Shown in pieces: positions 25,201 to 32,796 of a stretch of 64,000 nt of DNA. A model generated the notes under the pieces. It ran no database searches. It had not been told where the DNA came from and saw only the letters and a list, made by a program, of their open reading frames with translations. The stretch covers positions 186,001 to 250,000 of the forward strand of contig NZ_JAFEWC010000002.1 in the NCBI RefSeq assembly GCF_017355875.1. The letters are read 5' to 3'. The DNA comes from Aridibaculum aurantiacum. GTDB taxonomy: Bacteria; Bacteroidota; Bacteroidia; Chitinophagales; Chitinophagaceae. Position 1 is the first letter of the stretch, and every line of letters begins with the position of its first letter. A program made the translations under genes and the position numbers.

Positions 25201-27454
25201 CGACAACCTGATACGTTTTGGTGCAGACCTTGTGAATGCTAACAATTTCAACCTGAGCAAAGGTGATCAGCAGCTTTTGATCAATAGCCAGGGCACCACT
25301 GCCACCAGCCCAATGGAAGTACGTTTCAACAACTTCAGGTTGGCTACGCTTACAGGTTTTGTACAGGTTGATACAGCAATGGCTGATGGTACGCTCAATG
25401 GTAATATCCTGTTGCGCGACCTAACCACGCAACCCAATTTTACTACAGATCTTACCATCAACAATCTTGCTATTAACCGCGACACTATAGGTGATGTAAA
25501 TGCTAAAATCGACAACAGGAACGCGAATGTATTTGCTACCAATGTAACCATTACAGGTCGTGGCAACGATGTGGCACTTACGGGTAATTATTACCTGAAA
25601 CCACAGAACAATAGTAATATGGATTTGAATCTTGCCATTCGAGCTCTTCAATTAGAAACATTGGAAGGTGCTAGTATGGGAAGTATTCGTGATGCACATG
25701 GGTACATGAGTGGAAACGTAAAAATAGGAGGAACAGCAGCCTCACCTGATATTGACGGCCGGATCAATTTCAATGATACAAGAATGGTCGTGTCTATGTT
25801 GGGTAATGAATTCAAAATAGATAATGAAGCCATTGTTGCTGTTGATAATCGTGGTCTTCGTTTCGATCGTTTTACCATACGGGACTCTGCTGAAAACAGG
25901 TTGACGATAAATGGTACGGCCGCTACCACCAACTTCATGAATTACAATTTCGACCTAGGTATACGGGCTAGAAATTTCAGGGCATTGAATAGCACGAAAA
26001 GGGACAATGAGCTTTTCTACGGCCAGCTTTATTTTGATACGGATCTGCACATAGGAGGAACTGAAACTTCGCCAGTAATAGATGGTTCTTTAAAAGTGAA
26101 TGAAGATACCAGGATGACGGTTGTGCTTCCGCAATCGCAGCCGGGTGTAGTAGAGCGTGAAGGAATAGTAGTGTTCGTTGATAAAGATGATCCGCTGTCA
26201 GATTCTTTATTCCTGGCAGCTATTGATACACTCAATCGTACGAGGCTGGTGGGGATGGATCTTACAGCCAATATAGAAGTAGATAAAAAAGCAGAACTCA
26301 ACCTGGTGATTGATGAAGGAAACGGTGACTTTGTAAAGTTGAAAGGAGAGGCCAATTTGACTGGTGGTGTAGATAAGAGTGGAAAAGTAACACTTACCGG
26401 TTCTTACGAGTTAGAAGCAGGGTCGTACGAAATGTCGTTTAATTTCCTGCGTCGCCGCTTCGATATACAGAAGGGAAGTACCATAACATGGACAGGTGAA
26501 CCAACAGATGCAAATCTTGACATCACTGCTGTATATGTAGCTAATACTTCTGCTATAGAGCTAGTGCAGGACCAGGTGCCAGCTGCAACACGCGATCTTC
26601 GCTTCAGGCAAAGGTTGCCTTTCCAGGTGCACCTAAATATGGAAGGAGAGCTGATGCGACCGACTCTTACTTTCGATATCGTTCTTCCTGAAGAAAGCAG
26701 CGTAAGGGTGGATAATGAAATCGCCGGTTACGTGGAAACACGTTTGAACCAGCTAAAATCTGAGCCATCCGAACTTAACAAGCAGGTATTTGCACTTCTT
26801 CTACTTAACCGATTTGTTTCAGAAAATCCTTTTGAAAGTTCGGGAGGCGGAACCACAGCAGGAACGCTTGCCCGCCAAAGTGTAAGCCGGATGCTAACAG
26901 AGCAGTTGAATAATATGACCGAAAACCTGATAGCAGGAGTTGACCTGAACTTCGACTTGGTTTCAACTGAAGATTATACTACAGGTGAATTAAGAAATCG
27001 TACAGATCTGAATGTTGCGGTTTCTAAGCGATTGCTCAACGACCGTTTGAACGTGTCGGTAGGTAGAAACTTTGAACTGGAAGGTGGCCAGCAAACTAAC
27101 CAGGGTAGTGCCAATAATACAGCATCAGCACCAGATATAAATATTGAATACTTCTTAACCCGCGATGGCAGGTACCTGCTACGTGCTTACAGGCGCAACG
27201 AGTTTGAAGGTGTGGTAGAAGGATATGTGCTGGAAACAGGTGTAGGCTTTGCAGTTAATGTTGATTACAATCGCTTCAAAGAAATATTTGAAAGGAGAAG
27301 AGACAGGCGCGCAATGGCACGTGAGAGAAGACGTGAGAGATTAGAACACAGAAACACCCCGGCGCCTGAGCAACCTGCAAATCCACAAGGTAGCAGCAGC
27401 ACAAAGTCTGAAGCTGCGCTAGATACTTCACGTAAAGATGAAAATGAAAACTAA
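22265..27454 (+). CDS. tamB: Translocation and assembly module protein TamB (AsmA-like lipid bridge)
   Basis: A 1729-residue inner-membrane-anchored protein that spans the periplasm. One N-terminal helix (about residues 20-42) is followed by an AsmA-like start (LENKLQTKVAIKRLDIDFPKM-like, residues ~55-75). A very long beta-rich middle repeats patterns such as GNISG.., and the C-terminal DUF490/TamB domain (about 1290-1640) carries GSYELEAGSYEMSFNFLRRRFDI and LVQDQVPAATRDLRF-like segments. The tail after 1690 is basic, then Pro/Ser-rich. TamB proteins move phospholipids or assist outer membrane protein assembly with TamA. The start is set at ATG 22265, which puts the charged KKQPRKKR run before the helix. 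It overlaps the next gene by 17 bases. Confidence 0.9.
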   Translation: MESKKQPRKKRSIPVRILRGFGIFLLSLIGLIVLILLLIQTAPVQNFARGKIVTFLENKLQTKVAIKRLDIDFPKMLVLEGVYIEDRTKDTLLAGNQLKVDIAMFKLLNNEVQINEINLNGITLKVKRQLPDTIFNYQFIIDAFATQQAQPATKDTAAMKMAIDKIIIDDTRLVYFDVVTGNDVDVYLGHFDTRIDKFDPDNLVYDVPSINLRGVKGRVKQTAPLEVTVAKTDPTPTVANAPQQFVKFTNRETKLHDIDIAYSNGVSALDTRFKFRELNIYPENIDLENFLVAIREIELNELDGHVTMNAPPQGEVVQLKTQTGKEVEAEYLPWKFTVGAIRFNKNNFAFNDNTKRRTGRGMDYAHLGITDLTLHADDFLFNQDTIAGNIISGSMREQSGFVLNELTTDFRYTSRGATLNNLLIRTPGTELKRSAAVRYPSLAALEMNMNLMELNLDIDNSRVMVKDILTFAPDLASQPAFRNPNAILYLNSRISGSMARLNIQELQFRGFQNTKVDISGTLANATDPNAFSADLNIRNISTSRSDVLSFVPPKSIPNNITIPEAMALSGTVRGGASSTYANLSLNTSLGGAKVHGRINNAMNPAAATYAADISTSGLNVGRIIQQPQTVGTVSLGFTVRGRGFDPERANASIKGLVRSAQYNGYTYRNLDLNATLANQKFTANAAMQDPNLHFALQAEGDMGGSLPGFAVTATIDSIKTGPLNLTPDPMIYRGKIVANFPELNLDALSGQIYLTNSLLVANNQRIKLDSVEVLANYEAGQQLITAKTDFVTATLSGQYKLAQLGDIFIDAIQPYYAINTTPSKTIPDPYNFTINAHVIDHPTLKAFIPDLKRMDDIAIDANFSSADGWNADVRSPMIVLGTNRIADMNLTATTAGDRLQIETNVGEISAGENLSLLGTRLRANINDNKVDFALRVGDKAGKDKYRLQGLFAQEPNDLFSLSLRPDSLMLNYDVWSINNDNLIRFGADLVNANNFNLSKGDQQLLINSQGTTATSPMEVRFNNFRLATLTGFVQVDTAMADGTLNGNILLRDLTTQPNFTTDLTINNLAINRDTIGDVNAKIDNRNANVFATNVTITGRGNDVALTGNYYLKPQNNSNMDLNLAIRALQLETLEGASMGSIRDAHGYMSGNVKIGGTAASPDIDGRINFNDTRMVVSMLGNEFKIDNEAIVAVDNRGLRFDRFTIRDSAENRLTINGTAATTNFMNYNFDLGIRARNFRALNSTKRDNELFYGQLYFDTDLHIGGTETSPVIDGSLKVNEDTRMTVVLPQSQPGVVEREGIVVFVDKDDPLSDSLFLAAIDTLNRTRLVGMDLTANIEVDKKAELNLVIDEGNGDFVKLKGEANLTGGVDKSGKVTLTGSYELEAGSYEMSFNFLRRRFDIQKGSTITWTGEPTDANLDITAVYVANTSAIELVQDQVPAATRDLRFRQRLPFQVHLNMEGELMRPTLTFDIVLPEESSVRVDNEIAGYVETRLNQLKSEPSELNKQVFALLLLNRFVSENPFESSGGGTTAGTLARQSVSRMLTEQLNNMTENLIAGVDLNFDLVSTEDYTTGELRNRTDLNVAVSKRLLNDRLNVSVGRNFELEGGQQTNQGSANNTASAPDINIEYFLTRDGRYLLRAYRRNEFEGVVEGYVLETGVGFAVNVDYNRFKEIFERRRDRRAMARERRRERLEHRNTPAPEQPANPQGSSSTKSEAALDTSRKDENEN

Positions 27455-29708
27455 CAGCAATAGTTACATACATGTACTGGCGTTATTGCTACTGGTGTCA
27501 GTGGCTGTGGGCTGTAGTACCACAAAAACGGTCCCGGATAATGATGCACTGTACACCGGAGCTACAGTAAAAATAGAGGAGACAGAAGTACCAGCGAAAC
27601 AGCGGAAGGCTCTTCGCAACAGTCTTTCCGGCCTTACAAGGCCTAAGCCTAATTCAAAGGTGTTAGGAATGCCTATCAAGCTTTGGATCTATAATATGGG
27701 TAGCGAAAAAGGTATTGGCGGGTGGTTACGCCGCAAGTTCGGTGAGCCTCCTGTGCTGCTCAGCCAGTTGAGCCTCGACAGGAATGTAGAGGTGCTGAAT
27801 AGTTACATGGAGAACCGCGGATTTTTTCATGTAAGAGTAAGCGGGGATACAACTGTAAAGAATAAAAAAGCAAGTGCCACATACGGCGTTGTTACAGGTC
27901 CTGAATATCAGGTAAGAAATATCACCTTCCCTCCTGATTCGGGTGCATTGGGTGATGCTATCCGGGGCACTAAAGAAAGATCACTTTTAAAAGGAGATGT
28001 ACCCTTTAACCTGGACCTGATAAAAGGTGAGCGAACAAGGATAGATGTGGCACTGAAAGAACAAGGATTTTATTACTTTAATGAAGATTACCTGCTGATA
28101 GAAGCAGATACTACGGTTGGCGGTAACAAAGTTGACCTATACCTGAGAGTTAAGCCTGAAACAGCTCCCGAGGCTAGAAACATTTATAGGATCAATGATG
28201 TATTTATTTACTCTAACTACAACTTAACCACAGCCGCAACCGATACAGTGCTGAGGCATGCAGATAAGCACGCAGGTTATTATGTAGTTGACTCCGGAAA
28301 GATTTTCAAGCCACAGGTGTTTGAGCAAATGATGCAGTTTGAGCCGGGTGATATTTACAGCCGTAAAGACCATAATACAACTCTTAGAAGGCTGATAAAC
28401 CTGGGTACCTATAAGTTTGTAAAAAACAGGTTTTCCCCGTTGATAGACTCCGGCAGGCATATGTTGAACTCGTATTACTACCTGACGCCGCTTCCTAAGA
28501 AATCATTACGGGCAGAATTACGTGGTACTTCTAAAACAAATAACCTTACCGGTTCGGAAATAACAGTGGGCTGGCGCAACAGGAATGCTTTCAGGGGCGC
28601 TGAACAGCTGATGGTGAATTTATTTGCGGGTTCTGAAGTACAAATAAGCGGAAACTTTGGCCGGTCAAATACTTTTAGAGTGGGTGGCGATGTTACTTTA
28701 AGCATACCTCGATTTGTTATTCCATTTCTTGATGTACGAGGACCAGGAGAATTTGTCCCACGTACAAACATTACGGCAGGCTATGAATTGCTGAACAGGT
28801 CGGCGCTATATACTCTTAACAGCATCCGTGGTAACTATGGATATACCTGGAGAGAAAGTATTCAGAAAGAACACCAGTTAAATCCTATTTCTATCAATTA
28901 TGTAAAGCCGCTAAATGTAACAGCCGAGTACGCTAATAGAATGCAGCAAAATCCAACATTGGCGCGTATCGTAGAGCAACAATTTATCCTTGGCTCTACT
29001 TACAACTACAATTACAACCAGCTTGCTAATTCTACCAACAGAACTGGGATATTCTTCAATGGCTTGTTGGATGTAGCGGGTAATGTTATGGGTTTAGCCA
29101 CAGGCGCAAACTGGAAGACCAATGATACTGCGACTCTCTTTGGAACACGATTTTCACAATATTTAAAAACTGAACTGGATGCGCGGTACTACAGGCAGAT
29201 AGGCCTGCGCAGTCAATGGGCAAACCGCATCATCCTTGGTTTTGGTTATCCTTATGGAAACAGCCAGCAAATGCCATTCGTGAAGCAATTTTTTGCAGGC
29301 GGTAATAATAGCTTGCGTGGATTTAGAAGCCGTACTGTTGGTCCCGGAACTTCCACACCTGCAAATGCCAACAATCCCCGAATGTTCTTTTTGCCTGATC
29401 AATCCGGAGATATAAAACTGGAAATGAATACGGAGTACAGGCCTAAGATTACCAATATTGTAGAAGGAGCTCTCTTTGTAGATGCCGGAAATATCTGGTT
29501 GTTCAATGAAGATCCCAACAGGCCCGGGGCAAAATTCTCAGGTAATTTCTTAAAAGAATTAGCGGTGGATGCTGGTGTTGGTGTGCGTTTAGATCTTACG
29601 ATCCTATTACTAAGAGTTGACGTTGCATGGCCACTAAAAGTACCTTATGCTGCTAAACCGCCCCGGCAAGATATGATCATCAACCTGGCTATTGGATATC
29701 CATTCTAA
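27438..29708 (+). CDS. TamA/BamA-family outer membrane protein (Omp85), lipoprotein
   Basis: A 756-residue Omp85 protein with an unusual lipid anchor: signal peptide and lipobox VAVGC (Cys26). POTRA-like repeats follow (about 100-350, e.g. YQVRNITFPPDSG and YRINDVFIYSNYNL), then a 16-strand barrel. The barrel has the Omp85 lid motif as SLRGFRSRTVGPG (the RGF loop) and ends with LAIGYPF, an aromatic C-terminus. Its start overlaps tamB by 17 bases, so the two are translationally coupled and probably act as the Tam pair. Lipidated TamA-like proteins are characteristic of Bacteroidota (often called TamL). A terminator follows. Confidence 0.9.
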   Translation: MKMKTNSNSYIHVLALLLLVSVAVGCSTTKTVPDNDALYTGATVKIEETEVPAKQRKALRNSLSGLTRPKPNSKVLGMPIKLWIYNMGSEKGIGGWLRRKFGEPPVLLSQLSLDRNVEVLNSYMENRGFFHVRVSGDTTVKNKKASATYGVVTGPEYQVRNITFPPDSGALGDAIRGTKERSLLKGDVPFNLDLIKGERTRIDVALKEQGFYYFNEDYLLIEADTTVGGNKVDLYLRVKPETAPEARNIYRINDVFIYSNYNLTTAATDTVLRHADKHAGYYVVDSGKIFKPQVFEQMMQFEPGDIYSRKDHNTTLRRLINLGTYKFVKNRFSPLIDSGRHMLNSYYYLTPLPKKSLRAELRGTSKTNNLTGSEITVGWRNRNAFRGAEQLMVNLFAGSEVQISGNFGRSNTFRVGGDVTLSIPRFVIPFLDVRGPGEFVPRTNITAGYELLNRSALYTLNSIRGNYGYTWRESIQKEHQLNPISINYVKPLNVTAEYANRMQQNPTLARIVEQQFILGSTYNYNYNQLANSTNRTGIFFNGLLDVAGNVMGLATGANWKTNDTATLFGTRFSQYLKTELDARYYRQIGLRSQWANRIILGFGYPYGNSQQMPFVKQFFAGGNNSLRGFRSRTVGPGTSTPANANNPRMFFLPDQSGDIKLEMNTEYRPKITNIVEGALFVDAGNIWLFNEDPNRPGAKFSGNFLKELAVDAGVGVRLDLTILLLRVDVAWPLKVPYAAKPPRQDMIINLAIGYPF

Positions 29709-29715
29709 AATTTCA

Positions 29716-29738
29716 CCTCGGTCTTCCGGGGTTTTTTA
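29716..29738 (+). terminator. Terminator after tamB-tamA
   Basis: Stem CCTCGG / CCGGGG (one G-T pair) with a TCTT loop and a TTTTTT run, directly after the Omp85 stop. Confidence 0.85.
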
Positions 29739-29822
29739 TTAAAAAATGGTATAAATCTTCAAAAACATGTTTTGGTTTCATTTTCCTGATATTTTGCAGC
29801 GCTAACCAAAACAACCCTTATC

Positions 29823-30782
29823 ATGAAACCCTTCCCGCTGCAAAGACTGGCTGTGCTCGTCTATTTATCTTTCTTTATTGCCACCGGCTTTACATCCTGC
29901 CTAAAATCAATGGCACGTGCATCGCACAATTCCAAAGTATCACCTGATGAATTCAACAGGCTGAAAGGTAAAACCGTAGTGTTCGTAGTACCTAAATCTG
30001 AATATGCTTCTTTGGAAGATTATAAAGAGTTATTGCCGAAAGCATGGACCCTTACACCCATGGAAGTGATCCGCTATAGCGATATAGATGCGTATGCAGA
30101 TCCTAGCAAATATGCTTTCTTCCAGATCAATGGCATCACCACTACTACCACTAATAGCCGTGGTTTTAGTTATTCAAATACGCATTACTACCTGGCACTT
30201 TCATCAAGCTATAGTACAGAGACAAAAAAGGGCAAAGAGAAACAACATACAGATGTACTGTGCAGGGTAGAGCTTTATCCTGAATTTGCAGCTACCGGTA
30301 TCAATTTCTCTGCTAAAGATGCCAGTGATAAAATTTATGAGAATGTAACCATGCGCAACTTCTCGGTGCCTTATATGATGGCTTATGTTCGCTTTGTACA
30401 AAAGAACCTGCAAAACAAAAAGAACCCTTGGGTGTATGAGAATTACTCCGATGATGTACTGCGCGACAGGATAAAAACGGATACGCTTTACGTACCAGAA
30501 AACGTCTTATTCAGCCGCAGTAAGTTTACGGGAAAAGAAGCTGCAAAAGGTGCCGACTTCTTTGCTAAGTATGATGGCCGCTACAAGATCGTTTCTAATA
30601 AAGAATTGACAGAAATCGTAAGGCACCGCAATCCTAAGAAGCCACTTTTCTTGTTTGAATACGTGCAAAGCAGTACCGATAAATATGTAGGTGTTTTAGA
30701 AGTTAATTCAGGAACAGTTGCATACCGCAGGTATACTGGCGTTACTTACAATCTTAAGTCGAAAGACCTGAAGCGTATTTAA
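29823..30782 (+). CDS. Lipoprotein of unknown function
   Basis: A 319-residue lipoprotein with lipobox GFTSC (Cys26) followed by LKSMARASHNSK. I do not recognise a domain. The mature part is rich in Lys and Tyr, with segments GKTVVFVVPKSEYASLEDYKE and the late KYDGRYKIVSNKELTEIV, and has a Ser/Thr-rich loop (TTTTTNSRGFSYSNTHYY). It sits between two terminators, upstream of two DUF3857 genes and without a shared promoter visible. Confidence 0.7.
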   Translation: MKPFPLQRLAVLVYLSFFIATGFTSCLKSMARASHNSKVSPDEFNRLKGKTVVFVVPKSEYASLEDYKELLPKAWTLTPMEVIRYSDIDAYADPSKYAFFQINGITTTTTNSRGFSYSNTHYYLALSSSYSTETKKGKEKQHTDVLCRVELYPEFAATGINFSAKDASDKIYENVTMRNFSVPYMMAYVRFVQKNLQNKKNPWVYENYSDDVLRDRIKTDTLYVPENVLFSRSKFTGKEAAKGADFFAKYDGRYKIVSNKELTEIVRHRNPKKPLFLFEYVQSSTDKYVGVLEVNSGTVAYRRYTGVTYNLKSKDLKRI

Positions 30783-30802
30783 ACTTTGATATTTACCGTA
30801 GT

Positions 30803-30834
30803 AAAGCCGCCAACAGTCACTGGCGGCTTTCTTC
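30803..30834 (+). terminator. Terminator after the 319-residue lipoprotein gene
   Basis: Perfect ten-base-pair stem AAAGCCGCCA / TGGCGGCTTT with an eight-base loop, then CTTCTTAT. It lies 20 bases after the stop. Confidence 0.85.
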
Positions 30835-30915
30835 TTATAGCAATTTTCCTACCTGTTTTTCGTTCTGAAATCATCACATTATCTAAATTGCCGGACAACC
30901 TCAGCCCCTGATCCT

Positions 30916-32793
30916 ATGCCCTTGAAGTTTTTACTTACCATAACCAGCCTGTTTTATTTAGCCCCGCTATTTGCTGGCCCTGCCGATAAAGACACCAACG
31001 TTGTTATTTCTTCTAAAAAAGAGGCTTATCTATTCGAATACAATAAAAAGCAACAAAGGGTAGAAGTAAACGAGAAAACCAACACCATCTACCTGTGCAA
31101 CCAGTTTAGAACCACTGTTCCTGTTGTTGAATTTTATAACGATCAAACCGCTATTAACGACGTAAAGATCATTGTGAATGGTGAAAGGAATAAGCTCATT
31201 AAGCCACAGTTTGATTATCATTCTGTCTCAGGTATTTTTTATTCCGATGCACGTGTCTGCTATTTTAGATTGCCATTGGAAAAGATAGGTACTACCAGCG
31301 AAGTTCAATTTGATAAGACAGTAACCGACCCTCGTTATTTCACCAGCATCTATTTTCCTGAAGAATATAAAGTGGCCAATAAAGAAGTCACTGTCACCAT
31401 TCCACGATGGATGAAGGCGGAATTGAAAGAATACAATTTTGCCGGAAATGATATAACCCGCAGTCAGCGCTACGACGAACGTGCTGATGCTGATATCTAC
31501 ACGTATACTATTAAGCAACTGCCTGCACGTGTGTCAGAAAATGATGCACCCGGACCAAGTTATATCTATCCGCATGTTTTGGTACTTACCCGCTCTGCAC
31601 AGGTAGAAGGAAAAAGCTTTACCTATTTCAACACTACCAAAGACCAGTACAACTGGTACCGCAGCCTGGTAAAAGAACTAACTACTGATGAAGCAGCAAT
31701 GAAAGCTAAAGCTGCTGACATCACGCAGGGAAAAACAGCTGAGCTTGATAAAGTAAAATCCATTTTCTATTGGGTGCAGGACAACATCCGCTACATTGCT
31801 TTTGAAGATGGAATTGCAGGTTTTAAACCTGAAAATGCGCAGGAAGTTTTGCGCAAAAAATATGGTGATTGCAAAGGCATGGCTAACCTTACAAAAGAGC
31901 TATTAAAAGCTGCCGGCTTCGATGCCCGCCTTTGCTGGATAGGCACCAACCATATTGCTTATGATTATTCTACTCCATCGCTGGCGGTTGACAACCACAT
32001 GATCTGTGCGCTCAACTACAAGGGCAAACAGTATTTTTTAGATGCTACTGAGAAATATATTCCTATCGATCAGTATGCAGAAAGAATTCAAGGGAGGCAG
32101 GTGCTGATAGAAGACGATGACAATTACATTTTAGAAAAAGTACCTGCAACGCGTTACCAGCAAAACACGATGTATGAAAAACGGGTACTCGCATTAAGCA
32201 ATAATAGCCTGGAAGGAAAAGCATATCATAAATACAACGGGGAAAGCAAGGAATACCTGCTATACCATGTAAACAACTTGAAGAAAGACAAAGCCAGCAA
32301 TATACTGGAGCAATACCTTGCCGGCATGGATGCTAAATACCAGCTGACAAAATTAGAGACATCGGATATGAGTGACTGGGATAAGGATCTTACGATCAAC
32401 TACAATGTGGTGCAAAAAGATGCCATTACATCTTTTGGCGACGAGCTATACGTGGATGTAGATTTTAGAAAAGAATTTGCTGACCTGCTGATAGACACCA
32501 GCGACCGCCGGCACGATTACGTGTTCGACTTTAAGCGTCACCTGCTGCATGAAACGGAGATAGATATTCCTGCCTCGTATAAACTACAACAGCTGCCTGC
32601 TGCATTGTCTATTGACAGGAAGATGTATACGTTCAAAACCAACTTCATAAAAGAAGGTAATAAGCTGGTGTACAAAAAGGAGATCATCGTAAAAGATGTT
32701 ACACTTCCGAAGAACATGTTTACGCAGTGGAACAACGATATTAAAGAACTTAAAAAAGCTTACCTGGAGCAGGTGATCCTGGTAAAACAATAA
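30916..32793 (+). CDS. DUF3857 and transglutaminase-like domain protein, intact triad
   Basis: A 625-residue secreted protein (signal peptide about 1-20, ending LFAGP). The N-terminal half (about 40-235) is DUF3857, beta-rich, with RYFTSIYFPEEYK. The transglutaminase-like domain (about 255-385) has KVKSIFYWVQDNIRYIAFEDG before the active site. The triad is complete: YGDCKGMANL gives Cys319, VDNHMICAL gives His361 and FLDATEKYIPI gives Asp376. The C-terminal 240 residues form another beta-rich domain. Periplasmic peptidase or transglutaminase chemistry is probable; the substrate is unknown. The next gene, a relative with a broken triad, starts three bases after its stop. Confidence 0.88.
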   Translation: MPLKFLLTITSLFYLAPLFAGPADKDTNVVISSKKEAYLFEYNKKQQRVEVNEKTNTIYLCNQFRTTVPVVEFYNDQTAINDVKIIVNGERNKLIKPQFDYHSVSGIFYSDARVCYFRLPLEKIGTTSEVQFDKTVTDPRYFTSIYFPEEYKVANKEVTVTIPRWMKAELKEYNFAGNDITRSQRYDERADADIYTYTIKQLPARVSENDAPGPSYIYPHVLVLTRSAQVEGKSFTYFNTTKDQYNWYRSLVKELTTDEAAMKAKAADITQGKTAELDKVKSIFYWVQDNIRYIAFEDGIAGFKPENAQEVLRKKYGDCKGMANLTKELLKAAGFDARLCWIGTNHIAYDYSTPSLAVDNHMICALNYKGKQYFLDATEKYIPIDQYAERIQGRQVLIEDDDNYILEKVPATRYQQNTMYEKRVLALSNNSLEGKAYHKYNGESKEYLLYHVNNLKKDKASNILEQYLAGMDAKYQLTKLETSDMSDWDKDLTINYNVVQKDAITSFGDELYVDVDFRKEFADLLIDTSDRRHDYVFDFKRHLLHETEIDIPASYKLQQLPAALSIDRKMYTFKTNFIKEGNKLVYKKEIIVKDVTLPKNMFTQWNNDIKELKKAYLEQVILVKQ

Positions 32794-32796
32794 CCT

